A stretch of 20,266 nt of DNA from a virus: the IMG/VR virus record IMGVR_UViG_3300029319_000348, positions 1 through 20,266 of that record; one strand, given 5' to 3'. The notes under the pieces were generated by a model that saw nothing but the letters and a program-made list of their open reading frames with translations, was not told the origin of the DNA and did no database searches. Shown piece by piece: positions 1 to 7,446 of the stretch. Position 1 is the stretch's first letter. Every line of letters starts with the position of its first letter. A program made the translations under genes and the position numbers.

Positions 1-1
1 A

Positions 2-220
2 GAAGAATGCTTGGAGATAATAGATGCTCCCCCTTCTTTGTGCGGTTCTGAGGGCAATACAAGGCTAGATCCGGCAGCGGTACAAATGCAGAAGAACAGG
101 GTAGAAGCAAGGTTAAAGTTGTTGGCCAAATGGAATCCTAAGAAGTATGGAGAAAAGGTAGGAGTTGAAGCAGGTGGAAGTATATCTCTGAACATTTCAA
201 CAGGCGTTCCGCAAACGTGA
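2..220 (+). CDS. Terminase small subunit, 3' fragment
   Basis: This is the C-terminal end of a small terminase subunit, the part of the packaging motor that recognises phage DNA and loads the large subunit. The frame is open from base 2, so the true start lies left of the window. A TTG at 11 is in frame but has no reason to be the start. About 72 residues are visible. They include a helical segment with the pattern QKNRVEARLKLLAKWNPKKYGEKV, split here as QKNRVEARLKLL and AKWNPKKYGEKV, which resembles the C-terminal part of Sf6-like small terminases, where a basic helix precedes a Pro-Lys-Lys-Tyr-Gly motif. A low-complexity Gly/Ser tail follows. Its stop overlaps the start of the large terminase by 4 bases, as expected of a terS-terL pair. 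The assignment rests on the motif and the position; the DNA-binding domain is outside the window. Confidence 0.75.
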   Translation, partial: EECLEIIDAPPSLCGSEGNTRLDPAAVQMQKNRVEARLKLLAKWNPKKYGEKVGVEAGGSISLNISTGVPQT

Positions 221-1551
221 AACAACCGTTAATAAAGCTTGATTACACACCTAGGACTTGGCAAAGAGAATGCCATCTAAAGAAACAAAGGTTTAGCGTC
301 TACGCATTACACAGGCGATCAGGTAAGACAGAACTGGCCATCATGGAGCTAATTGATAAGGCCATGAAAACAGACAAGGAACTAGCTATGTTCGTCTATG
401 TCGCACCTTTTCTTCGTCAAGCGAAAGCCATAGCATGGGCTCGGTTGAAATCCAAGATAGAACCATTACGCAGAACGTCAGTAATAGACATCAACGAGGG
501 TGAGCTATCGGTCAGGTTTAAACATAATGGAGCGATCATCAGATTGTTTGGTGGTGATAACCCAGATGCTATGCGTGGACTACGTCTGGACGGAATAGTT
601 ATGGACGAGGTAGCCCAGTTAAAGAACGAGCTATGGACAGACATAGTTCAACCTGCACTCTCTGACCGTCTTGGTTGGTCAATATTCATAGGAACTCCCT
701 CTGGTATTAACTTGTTTTCTGAGTTGTATTACAAGGCCATAGACGAGGACGGATGGACAGCATCAAGGTACACAGTATTCGACACAGATAGTTTGCATCC
801 AGATGAGGTGACTCGTCTTAAACGAGACATGAGTGAGACATCATTTGCAAGGGAATATCTATGTGACTTCTCTGCCCAAGGGGATGATCAGTTGATTGCA
901 TTAGCAGATACCGAAGATGCAGCCAAACGTGTATACCAATCAGACCATGTGAAGTTGTCACCAGTAGTGCTAGGAATTGACCCTGCTCGCTTTGGGGATG
1001 ACCGATCTGTAGTGTTCAGACGGCAAGGTAGGCAAGCATTCAAGCCTGTTGTATATCGAGGTATAGACAATATGGAACTAGCAGCCAGAGTAGCCAACTT
1101 GATAGAGGAGCATGACCCAGATGCTGTGTTCTGTGACGCAGGTGCAGGTAGTGGTGTAATCGACAGACTAAGGCAGTTGGACTATGACGTAATCGAAATA
1201 CCGTTTGGTGGCAAGGCGATGAAACCAGAGCAATACATCAACCGTAGAAGTGAGATGTGGTGGTTAATGAAACAATGGATAGAAGAAGGTGGTGCAATAC
1301 CAAACGATGTAGCCCTCAAACAAGAGTTAGCAACACCGATATATTGGTACGACAATGTAGGTAGGCGTGTACTTGAATCTAAGGATCAGATCAAGAAAAG
1401 ATTACAGGGTGCAGGGTCACCTGATCTAGCTGATGCACTAGCTCTAACCTTTGCTCTTCCGGTAGCCAAGAAAGTGCCAGAGGATATATACATCAAAAGA
1501 CGTAAAGCAGCCACACAGAAGACGGATTATGACCCATACAAAGTTATCTAA
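217..1551 (+). CDS. terL: Terminase large subunit (ATPase-nuclease)
   Basis: This is the motor that cuts concatemeric phage DNA and pumps it into the prohead through the portal. At 444 residues it is of normal length. The Walker A motif is HRRSGKT (residues 32-38). The Walker B motif is a hydrophobic run ending in MDE (129-131), with E131 as the probable catalytic glutamate. The C-terminal RNase H-like nuclease has its acidic residues in three places: GIDPA (D255), FCDAG (D307) and SPDLADAL (D403/D406). The GTG start at 217 overlaps the small terminase stop, and no better start lies close by. Its last 23 bases overlap the next gene. Codon use is clearly more GC-rich than in the tail and ejection genes (about half G+C in two 60-base lines counted by hand). 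The family identification is firm; the packaging type (cos, pac or direct terminal repeats) cannot be read from this. Confidence 0.96.
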   Translation: MKQPLIKLDYTPRTWQRECHLKKQRFSVYALHRRSGKTELAIMELIDKAMKTDKELAMFVYVAPFLRQAKAIAWARLKSKIEPLRRTSVIDINEGELSVRFKHNGAIIRLFGGDNPDAMRGLRLDGIVMDEVAQLKNELWTDIVQPALSDRLGWSIFIGTPSGINLFSELYYKAIDEDGWTASRYTVFDTDSLHPDEVTRLKRDMSETSFAREYLCDFSAQGDDQLIALADTEDAAKRVYQSDHVKLSPVVLGIDPARFGDDRSVVFRRQGRQAFKPVVYRGIDNMELAARVANLIEEHDPDAVFCDAGAGSGVIDRLRQLDYDVIEIPFGGKAMKPEQYINRRSEMWWLMKQWIEEGGAIPNDVALKQELATPIYWYDNVGRRVLESKDQIKKRLQGAGSPDLADALALTFALPVAKKVPEDIYIKRRKAATQKTDYDPYKVI

Positions 1552-2095
1552 TTTTGTTCGTATAGCAGAAGGTCTAGATGTAGAACCATTGCTTGAATTG
1601 TTAGACAATAAACCTGAGTTATGGAAGGAGATAGAGACACGCCAAAAGTTTACAGGCTCACCACATAAAGACACAGAGTCGATATACGTTAGAGGACCAC
1701 TAAAAATGAGTGCATATTACGTTTTATGGGATACAGGATCATACGATTATCCGTGTATGGAGTATTTAAAACCTGCACTTGTGCCATTAATGCGACCAAT
1801 ACTAGAAAAACTAGAGGTTAAAGACATGGGTAGGTTGCTTATTGTCAACTTAAAACCTAGTGGCCATGTAACAAAACACAATGATCAGGGTACATATGCG
1901 GATCACTACAGCAGATTCCATCTTGTACTTAAATCTAATCCATGGTGTAGTCAAACTTGCGGTGATCAGGAACAAAAGTTTGAGGTAGGTGAGGTCTGGT
2001 GGTTTAACCATAAAGAACTACACACGGCACACAATGTTGGCATGACAGACAGAGTGCATATAATATTTGATTGTGTAACTAAATATCCACTATGA
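1529..2095 (+). CDS. 2-oxoglutarate/Fe(II) oxygenase, aspartyl/asparaginyl beta-hydroxylase-like
   Basis: This is a 188-residue cupin-type dioxygenase that should couple oxidation of 2-oxoglutarate to hydroxylation of a target. The proximal iron site is H-x-D (H117, D119), followed by the SRFHLVL strand (R129-H131) seen in aspartyl/asparaginyl beta-hydroxylases. The distal iron ligand is most likely H165 in ELHTAHNVG. R175 in DRVHIIFD is placed to bind the 2-oxoglutarate carboxylate. The whole catalytic core is present, so the enzyme is probably active. The substrate is unknown: a virion or host protein side chain or a small molecule are both possible. The gene overlaps terL by 23 bases and the next gene by 4 (ATGA), so it is translationally coupled to both. 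It is not part of a standard packaging module and is best viewed as cargo. Family assignment is fairly sure; function is inference. Confidence 0.82.
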   Translation: MTHTKLSNFVRIAEGLDVEPLLELLDNKPELWKEIETRQKFTGSPHKDTESIYVRGPLKMSAYYVLWDTGSYDYPCMEYLKPALVPLMRPILEKLEVKDMGRLLIVNLKPSGHVTKHNDQGTYADHYSRFHLVLKSNPWCSQTCGDQEQKFEVGEVWWFNHKELHTAHNVGMTDRVHIIFDCVTKYPL

Positions 2096-2601
2096 CGAGT
2101 GTGACCGTAAGTCCTGATAGTACCGCTACTGTAAACGAAAGTAGAGTACCTAAAACAGAAATTAGACTCTGCACGTTAGATGAATTTAAGGTATTAGCAG
2201 AACCATTGTTTGAAGAGCATTACGAAGAGATTGCTCGCAACAAACAGGTAATGAAGCTAAAACCAAACTGGCCAATGTATGAGTCAGTAGACAAGAACGG
2301 ATTCTTGTTTATTTATCTAGCAATGCAAGACGATGTCTGTATTGGTTATTCTATGAATATCATCATGCATCATTTTCATTATGCTGATCTAAGAGTTACC
2401 CAGAATGACGTTTTGTTTGTCAAAAAAGAATTTAGGGGTGGGCGATTAGGATTGCGTTTGTTAAGAGTTACAGAAGATCATGCAAGATCTGAAGGCTGTA
2501 AACTGATGTTATGGCACGCTAAAGAAAACACCGCTTTGGCTAAACTGCTACCAAAATTAAAATATGGTGTTCAAGAAATTATGTATTCTAAGGAGATTTA
2601 A
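2092..2601 (+). CDS. GNAT-family N-acetyltransferase
   Basis: This is a 169-residue GCN5-related acetyltransferase, which would move an acetyl group from acetyl-CoA to an amine. The acetyl-CoA pyrophosphate loop is visible as FRGGRLGLRLL (residues 114-124), after a strand ending DVLFVKK (106-112) and before a helix and the strand CKLMLWHAKEN. That is the usual order of GNAT motifs A and B. The first 20 or so residues (MTSVTVSPDSTATV...) lie outside the fold. They contain the 14-base repeat at 2098-2111, so this stretch may be kept for its DNA signal rather than its protein sequence. The ATG overlaps the oxygenase stop, and the next in-frame ATG is about 50 codons later inside the fold, so 2092 is kept. 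Its pairing with the oxygenase suggests that both modify the same class of target, which is inference. The acceptor is unknown. Confidence 0.85.
   Translation: MTSVTVSPDSTATVNESRVPKTEIRLCTLDEFKVLAEPLFEEHYEEIARNKQVMKLKPNWPMYESVDKNGFLFIYLAMQDDVCIGYSMNIIMHHFHYADLRVTQNDVLFVKKEFRGGRLGLRLLRVTEDHARSEGCKLMLWHAKENTALAKLLPKLKYGVQEIMYSKEI
2098..2111 (+). promoter_or_regulatory. Repeat element copy A (AGTGTGACCGTAAG), putative phage promoter
   Basis: The 14 bases AGTGTGACCGTAAG here are identical to those at 10967-10980, and the 12-base core is shared with 4904-4915. This copy lies inside codons 3-7 of the acetyltransferase gene and upstream of the small virion protein and portal genes, matching the place of a late promoter ahead of the head genes. 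The orientation is the same as the other copies. The promoter role is inferred from recurrence and position. Confidence 0.55.
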
Positions 2602-2604
2602 ACA

Positions 2605-2928
2605 ATGGTAGTATCAGCAATTATTGTAGGTGCAGCTACTGTAGGATCGCAGATATATGCAAGTAACCAACAGAAAAAACAACAACAGAAACAATTAGCA
2701 TTGCAACGACAAGCTAATCAAGACGCCAGAGATAGAGCAAAAGAAGCATCTGATCGTGCTGATATTGAATTTAACAAGGCTAATAGAAGAAGGGCTGACG
2801 TTAGTGCTATTACAAAAAAAGAAGAACAGGCTGCAATGGCCGGACCTGCCGGAACATTACTTACTGGTGTACAAGGTGTAGATTCTAGCCAGTTAAATCT
2901 TGGTGGTAACACATTACTTGGTGGATAA
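2605..2928 (+). CDS. Small virion-associated protein upstream of portal
   Basis: This is a 107-residue protein of unknown exact role. It has a short hydrophobic N-terminus (VVSAIIVGAATVGSQIY), a long charged Gln/Lys/Arg-rich helix probably forming a coiled coil (about residues 21-75), and a glycine-rich tail AGPAGTLLTGVQGV...LLGG. A C-terminus of this kind (TLLTG..GV then LLGG) is familiar from small podovirus proteins encoded next to the portal or ejection proteins, the position of T7 gp7.3. By analogy it may be a minor tail or head-tail assembly component. It has a clear ribosome site (AAGGAG, 8 bases before ATG) and is followed after 3 bases by the portal gene. The structural role is inferred from context and the tail motif only. 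Confidence 0.6.
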   Translation: MVVSAIIVGAATVGSQIYASNQQKKQQQKQLALQRQANQDARDRAKEASDRADIEFNKANRRRADVSAITKKEEQAAMAGPAGTLLTGVQGVDSSQLNLGGNTLLGG

Positions 2929-2931
2929 TCA

Positions 2932-4611
2932 ATGAAAACAAAACGTGCTGACCTGTTAACAAGGTGGGGTCACCTTAGATCAGAAAGAGCTACATGGTGG
3001 TCACATTGGCAAGAAGTGACAACATATTTGTTACCAAGGAATGGACGTTATTTTGAACAAGATAGAAACAAAGGCCATAGAAGACATAACTCGATATACG
3101 ACAATACTGGTACAAGAGCATTAAGAACATTAGGTGCAGGTATGATGGCAGGTGCAACATCCCCTGCAAGACCTTGGTTTAGACTTGGAACGGCTGACCC
3201 AGAGTTAAATAGATATACACCTGTTAAGTTATGGCTAAATGACGTTACAGAACGTATGCAATTGGTGTTTCAAAAGTCTAATACATACCGAACATTGCAC
3301 AGTATTTACGAGGAACTAGGTGCATTTGGTACAGCAGGTTCTATTGTTTTACCTGATCCTAAAACAGCTATACATCATTACCCTGTAACTATTGGAGAAT
3401 ATGCAATAGCAACAGACTATCAAGGTAGAGTTAATACTCTGTACAGAGAATTTCAAAAAACTGTAGGAGAAGTGGTAAGAGAGTTTGGATATAAGAAATG
3501 TTCAACGTCCGTTAAAAACTTGTACGACAGAGGTTCATTAGATCAATGGGTAACTATTATTCATGCAATAGAACCAAGAGATGATAGAGAACGTGACTTT
3601 AAAAAGAAGGACAATATGAACATGGCATACAAGTCTTGTTACTTTGAACAAGGTGGTGATGGCGAAGATGTGCTTAGAGAGAGTGGATATAAGGAATTCC
3701 CTGCTGTTATACCTAGATGGGGCATAGCAGGTGGCGATATTTATGGAAATTCACCCGGAATGGAAGCATTAGGTGACATAAAACAGTTGCAACATGAGCA
3801 ATTACGCAAGGCACAGGGGATTGATTACCAAACAAAACCACCATTACAAGTACCTAGCTACATGAAAAACCGAGATGTTGATAGTTTGCCGGGTGGTGTT
3901 ACGTTTATTGATGGTCAACAAGGCAAAATCGAGACAGCATTTAACGTAAACCTTAATTTAAATCATTTATTAGCAGACATACAGGACGTAAGGCAACGTA
4001 TTAATAGTAGTTTTTATGCTGATTTGTTTTTAATGTTGGCAAATGCTACCGATACAAGGATGACAGCAACAGAAGTAGCAGAACGACACGAAGAAAAACT
4101 GCTTATGTTAGGTCCAGTATTAGAAAGATTGCATAATGAATTACTTGATCCGCTAATAGACAACACATTTAACAGGATGGTAGAAGCCGGATTAGTACCA
4201 CCTGCCCCAGAAGAAATGCAAGGTATGGAACTTAACGTAGAATTTGTGTCTATGTTGGCACAAGCACAACGTGCTATTGGTACAAATAGTGTTGATAGGT
4301 ATGTAAACAGTATGGGTATGATTGCACAGATGAAACCTGACGTTTTAGATAAATTTGATTCTGATGCATGGGCAGATGGATACGCAGATATGCTAGGCGT
4401 AGATCCTAAGTTAATAGTTGGAGGTGAACGAGTAGCAAGAATACGTCAAGATAGAGCAGCACAACAGCAAGCAATGGCAAAAGCGGAAGCAGAGCAACGT
4501 GCTGTAGATAATGCTGTTAAATTAAATGATTCAAAAACAGGTGATCCATCTATGATGGACATGATGAACCAGTTTAGTGGTTACAATTCACCATCACCAA
4601 TGGAGGTATAA
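2932..4611 (+). CDS. Portal protein (T7 gp8-like head-to-tail connector)
   Basis: This protein forms the dodecameric portal at one capsid vertex, through which terminase pumps DNA and to which the tail attaches. At 559 residues it is close to T7 gp8 (536). Family hallmarks are clear: an N-terminal RxxxL..RW..LRSERATWW..W helix, IYDNTGTRALRTLGAGMMAG (residues 55-74) running into TSPARPWFRL, a further GAFGTAGSIVL segment, and YGNSPGMEALGDIKQLQ (from about 271), the long stem helix region. The C-terminal 60 residues are Ala/Gln/Lys-rich and helical, as expected of the crown or barrel end. The gene starts 3 bases after its neighbour, and its final codons carry the GGAGGT ribosome site of the next gene. 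Identification is firm. Confidence 0.96.
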   Translation: MKTKRADLLTRWGHLRSERATWWSHWQEVTTYLLPRNGRYFEQDRNKGHRRHNSIYDNTGTRALRTLGAGMMAGATSPARPWFRLGTADPELNRYTPVKLWLNDVTERMQLVFQKSNTYRTLHSIYEELGAFGTAGSIVLPDPKTAIHHYPVTIGEYAIATDYQGRVNTLYREFQKTVGEVVREFGYKKCSTSVKNLYDRGSLDQWVTIIHAIEPRDDRERDFKKKDNMNMAYKSCYFEQGGDGEDVLRESGYKEFPAVIPRWGIAGGDIYGNSPGMEALGDIKQLQHEQLRKAQGIDYQTKPPLQVPSYMKNRDVDSLPGGVTFIDGQQGKIETAFNVNLNLNHLLADIQDVRQRINSSFYADLFLMLANATDTRMTATEVAERHEEKLLMLGPVLERLHNELLDPLIDNTFNRMVEAGLVPPAPEEMQGMELNVEFVSMLAQAQRAIGTNSVDRYVNSMGMIAQMKPDVLDKFDSDAWADGYADMLGVDPKLIVGGERVARIRQDRAAQQQAMAKAEAEQRAVDNAVKLNDSKTGDPSMMDMMNQFSGYNSPSPMEV

Positions 4612-4612
4612 C

Positions 4613-4765
4613 ATGGGAAAAAACATTACAACACCAGATAATATTAAGTTTGGTGATTTGTCAGCAGAAGCACGAATGAAAATTTTAAAAATGCGTGAAG
4701 AAAAAGAAAAAAAAGAAGAAGAAAGAAAATTAAGATTGTTGTATAACAAATCAAAAATGGATTAA
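4613..4765 (+). CDS. Small charged protein downstream of portal (50 aa)
   Basis: This 50-residue protein starts MGKNITTPDNIKF. Its second half is almost wholly charged (Glu/Lys/Arg), probably one long helix. The ATG at 4613 is chosen because GGAGGT lies 7 bases upstream, inside the last portal codons. An earlier in-frame ATG at 4577 would overlap the portal gene and lacks a ribosome site. I do not recognise a family. Its place between portal and scaffold suggests a minor assembly protein, which is inference. Confidence 0.65.
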   Translation: MGKNITTPDNIKFGDLSAEARMKILKMREEKEKKEEERKLRLLYNKSKMD

Positions 4766-4767
4766 TT

Positions 4768-4902
4768 ATGAAAAACCAAGGATTATGGGCAAACATTCAC
4801 GCAAAGCGTAAAAGAATTAAAGAAGGTTCTGGTGAAAAAATGCGTAAAAAAGGAGCAAAGGGAGCACCAACAGATAAAGCAATTAGACAAAGCCAAGCAT
4901 AA
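4768..4902 (+). CDS. Small conserved basic phage protein (44 aa)
   Basis: This 44-residue, very basic protein begins MKNQGLWANIHAKRKRIK, continues with GSGEKMRKKGAKGAPT and ends in RQSQA. The GLWANIHAKRKRI...GSGEKMR..G.KGAPT pattern is one I recognise from many short phage proteins encoded near portal and capsid genes, so it is very likely real despite its length. No function is established that I can name. Its high Lys/Arg content would suit a nucleic-acid or acidic-scaffold contact. It follows the preceding stop by 2 bases and has no obvious ribosome site, so translational coupling is likely. Repeat copy B follows its stop directly. Confidence 0.8.
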   Translation: MKNQGLWANIHAKRKRIKEGSGEKMRKKGAKGAPTDKAIRQSQA

Positions 4903-4903
4903 G

Positions 4904-4915
4904 GTGTGACCGTAA
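4904..4915 (+). promoter_or_regulatory. Repeat element copy B (GTGTGACCGTAA), putative phage promoter
   Basis: This is the 12-base core GTGTGACCGTAA, one base after a stop codon and 27 bases before the Bbp19-like gene. It sits in the only gap between the portal and scaffold genes, where T7 has its phi9 promoter. It differs from copies A and C in the flanking bases (G before, C after). Confidence 0.6.
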
Positions 4916-4942
4916 CCCAGTTATGACTAGATATATTGATGT

Positions 4943-5287
4943 ATGAGTGAATACAATCCTCTCGACCTCAAGAGTCAACAAAAAACCAAAGACAATAAAA
5001 AGTCTGAGGAAAGAATTGACCGCCAAAATGAAGAGTCGGACATCAAATGGCTGATGAGCAGCAAGAGGGGTCGCAGATTAATCTGGAGACTTCTGGAGCA
5101 AGCAGGTGTTTTCCGATCATCGTTTAACACTAACGCAATGGCAATGTCATTTAGCGAAGGTAACAGAAACTATGGTTTGCAAATACTAAACTTGATTCAC
5201 ACTCTCTGCCCAGAGTTATACCCGACAATGATTAAGGAGCAAAAAAATGTCAGAAACGCTGATGACGGAAGCCGACCAAACCAATGA
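4943..5287 (+). CDS. Bbp19-family phage head protein
   Basis: This 114-residue protein resembles the Bbp19 family named after Bordetella phage BPP-1 and found between portal and scaffold genes in many podoviruses. The N-terminal 32 residues are polar and charged. The conserved block begins at D33: DIKWLMSSKRGRRLIWRLLE, then QAGVFRSSF, an EGNRNYGLQI segment and CPELYP near the C-terminus. The molecular role of the family is not settled; its position implies a part in head assembly. The ATG at 4943 has only a weak ribosome site, and the promoter-like copy B lies just upstream. The last 41 bases overlap the scaffold gene, whose ribosome site AAGGAG lies inside this gene. Confidence 0.85.
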   Translation: MSEYNPLDLKSQQKTKDNKKSEERIDRQNEESDIKWLMSSKRGRRLIWRLLEQAGVFRSSFNTNAMAMSFSEGNRNYGLQILNLIHTLCPELYPTMIKEQKNVRNADDGSRPNQ

Positions 5288-5945
5288 AGGCAGCACACAG
5301 CAACCAGTAGGAGAAGCACAAACCGAGCAATCGGCAGAAGCAACTAATACTGAAGACACACAGCAACAAGCTGAAAATGTAGCAGATCAGCAAGATTCGG
5401 ATGAATCCTCTACTGAAAGTGAAACTAGCGAACAGGAAACCACTAAAGAAGGTGCTCCTGACAAATACGAGTTTAACGATAAGGTGGCTGACGCACCAGA
5501 AGTACTCGACCCCGAAGTCTTAACTGCATTCGGTGAAGTCGCTAAAGAACTTGACCTGCCACAAGACGCTGCACAGAAGGTATTAGACAAAGTCGCACCT
5601 GTGATACAGGCAAGACAAGCAGAACAGGTAGAAAAAGCAAGAGTAGAGTGGGCAGAAGAATCAAAATCAGATGATGAATTTGGTGGCGAAACTTTTGAAA
5701 CTAATCTCGAAGTTGCCAAAACAGCCCTTAATGCTTTTGGTACTGATCCTTTTAAACAGTTGCTGTCAGAATCAGGCTTGGGAAATCACCCCGAAGTAAT
5801 TCGGTTTATGTACCGAGCAGGTAAGGCAATTAGTGAAGACAGTTATGTTGGTAATTCACAAGGAGCAAACGCTCAAGGTAGCAAAGTTCCTAAAGATTTT
5901 AACGGCATAGCTAACGCACTATATTCAAATCAGCAAAACAAGTAA
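5247..5945 (+). CDS. Capsid scaffolding protein (T7 gp9-like)
   Basis: This 232-residue acidic protein should guide assembly of the major capsid protein into a prohead and then leave before or during DNA packaging. The first 70 residues are low-complexity Glu/Gln/Thr/Ser with no hydrophobic core. The ordered part starts around APDKYEF, goes through LDPEVLTAFGEVAKELDLPQ and DAAQKVLDKVAP, and ends with GLGNHPEVIRFMYRAGKAIS. This pattern is characteristic of podovirus scaffold proteins. The C-terminal VPKDFNGIANALYS may be the capsid-binding end. It lies directly before the capsid gene with an 11-base gap, and the AAGGAG ribosome site fixes the start. Codon use is relatively GC-rich, like terL. 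Confidence 0.9.
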   Translation: MSETLMTEADQTNEGSTQQPVGEAQTEQSAEATNTEDTQQQAENVADQQDSDESSTESETSEQETTKEGAPDKYEFNDKVADAPEVLDPEVLTAFGEVAKELDLPQDAAQKVLDKVAPVIQARQAEQVEKARVEWAEESKSDDEFGGETFETNLEVAKTALNAFGTDPFKQLLSESGLGNHPEVIRFMYRAGKAISEDSYVGNSQGANAQGSKVPKDFNGIANALYSNQQNK

Positions 5946-5956
5946 GGAGTTATTAA

Positions 5957-6976
5957 ATGGCTACACTTTCAACCTCAAATTTAACACTAGCGGATTGGGC
6001 AAAAAGAACTGACCCAGACGGTAGAGTTCCAATCGTTGCAGAATTACTATCACAAAGCAACGAAATACTAGATGATTGCGTGTTTAAGGAAGGTAATTTA
6101 CCTACTGGAGAACGTGTAGTTATTAGAACAGGTTTACCCGGTGTTTACTGGAGAGCACTTAACCAAGGTATTCCATCAACTAAGTCAACAACAGCACAGA
6201 TTGACGAAGCTTGCGGAATCCTAGAAGCTCGTTCTGAAGTAGACAAAGACTTAGCGATGTTAAATGGTAACACCGCACAGTTCCGTTTATCTGAAGATAC
6301 TGCGTTCTTGGAAGCAATGAACCAGACACAAGCAGAAACAATGTTCTACGGCAACCCCGGAACAGATCCTAAGAAGTTTTTAGGATTAGCACCAAGATAT
6401 GGTGACTTATCTGCTGACAACGCTGTAAACATTCTTGATGCAGGTGGATCAGGTTCTGATAACGCTTCTGTATATCTAGTTGTTTGGGGTGATAATACTG
6501 TTTATTGTCCTTTCCCTAAAGGATCTAAAGCAGGTTTAACTCACGAAGATCTTGGAGAACAAACTGTTTACAATAGTGACGGTACAAGGCTACAAGCTTT
6601 TGCTACTCGTTACCAATGGAAAAATGGTTTGGTTGTTAAAGATTGGAGATACGTTGTTCGTATTTGCAATATTGACATTTCTGACCTTCTTGGTAGTGCT
6701 AACACACAAACAGCAGCAGCTTCAACTAATTTAGTTAAGTTAATGGCTAGAGCGTTGTACAGAATACCAAACATGGCAATGGGAAGAGCAGCGTTCTATA
6801 TGAATAGAACAGTTCACTCAGGCATGGCTATTGCAGCACTTGATAAATCACAAAACGTATTAAACATACAAGAAGGTTTATCACAGTTTGGATCAGCACA
6901 AAACTACTTATCATTCCTTGGAGTACCTCTAAGAAGAGTAGATGCGTTGATTAATAGCGAAGCTCGTGTAGTTTAA
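5957..6976 (+). CDS. Major capsid protein (Bbp17-like, HK97-type fold expected)
   Basis: This is the shell-forming protein, 339 residues long. The N-terminal block (ADWAKRTDPDGRVPIVAELL, then EILDDCVFKEGN), the following GERVVIRTGLPGVYWR segment, and the later stretches MFYGNPGTDPKKFLGLAPRY and MGRAAFYMNR match the family of the BPP-1 major capsid protein Bbp17. The BPP-1 protein is known from cryo-EM to have an HK97-like fold with altered strand topology, so the same fold is expected here. The scaffold lies upstream, the cement-protein gene downstream, and the ribosome site AAGGAG is strong, as expected of the most highly translated virion gene. No programmed frameshift or extended minor form is evident. 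Confidence 0.93.
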   Translation: MATLSTSNLTLADWAKRTDPDGRVPIVAELLSQSNEILDDCVFKEGNLPTGERVVIRTGLPGVYWRALNQGIPSTKSTTAQIDEACGILEARSEVDKDLAMLNGNTAQFRLSEDTAFLEAMNQTQAETMFYGNPGTDPKKFLGLAPRYGDLSADNAVNILDAGGSGSDNASVYLVVWGDNTVYCPFPKGSKAGLTHEDLGEQTVYNSDGTRLQAFATRYQWKNGLVVKDWRYVVRICNIDISDLLGSANTQTAAASTNLVKLMARALYRIPNMAMGRAAFYMNRTVHSGMAIAALDKSQNVLNIQEGLSQFGSAQNYLSFLGVPLRRVDALINSEARVV

Positions 6977-7002
6977 TTTTTTATTACTAAAGGAGATCTA
7001 AA

Positions 7003-7434
7003 ATGATTACAGATAGTCTGCTCAGAGTGAGCGAAGATCAAGCAGTTACTTCAACAGCATACTCAACTAACACTATTGATTTAAGTGTTGCTAGAGATGT
7101 CGGTGAGGGTACAGCTTTGTACATGAACTTTGCTTTAACAGAAGCATTTGCCAACGGTACAAACATTACTTTTGAAGTAGTTACTAGTGCTAACGCTAAC
7201 TTGTCTAGTCACGATGTTATCGGTAGTAGTGCAACTATTGCTACAGCAGCACTTACATTAGGTAAGAACATTGTTGTACGCATTAATCCTGATATTGCAG
7301 GTAAAGGTAAAAGGTACTTAGGTGCAAGATACGTTGTTACTGGTACTATGAACGCAGGTAAAGTTACTGCTGACGTAGTAGAAACAATCGGTGATGGTCA
7401 AAAGTACTATGCTTCTGGCTTTACCGTAGCTTAA
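7003..7434 (+). CDS. Capsid cement/decoration protein (Bbp16-like)
   Basis: This 143-residue beta-rich protein has the start typical of the Bbp16 family: MITDSLLRVSEDQAVTSTAY, then NTIDLSVARDVGEG. It continues with alternating hydrophobic strands, including FEVVTSANANLSSHDVIGSS and RYLGARYVVTG. In BPP-1 the related protein binds the outside of the capsid as a jelly-roll-like cement that stabilises the shell against DNA pressure. The gene follows the major capsid gene with a 26-base gap holding AAAGGAGAT. It shares the capsid transcript and is upstream of the terminator at 7780-7817, which fits high expression with the capsid protein. Confidence 0.87.
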   Translation: MITDSLLRVSEDQAVTSTAYSTNTIDLSVARDVGEGTALYMNFALTEAFANGTNITFEVVTSANANLSSHDVIGSSATIATAALTLGKNIVVRINPDIAGKGKRYLGARYVVTGTMNAGKVTADVVETIGDGQKYYASGFTVA

Positions 7435-7446
7435 TAAGGAGAATTT

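Noticed and set aside
11-220. TTG at 11 as start of a complete 69-residue gene
   Set aside because: The frame is open to the window edge and the product is only the C-terminal part of a small terminase, so it is treated as a fragment.
4577-4612. Upstream ATG for the 50-residue protein after the portal
   Set aside because: It would overlap portal codons and has no ribosome site; the ATG at 4613 follows GGAGGT at good spacing.
6552-6734. 60-codon + strand ORF inside the major capsid gene
   Set aside because: It has no ribosome site and a low-complexity Leu/Thr/Val product; the capsid frame is clearly coding throughout.
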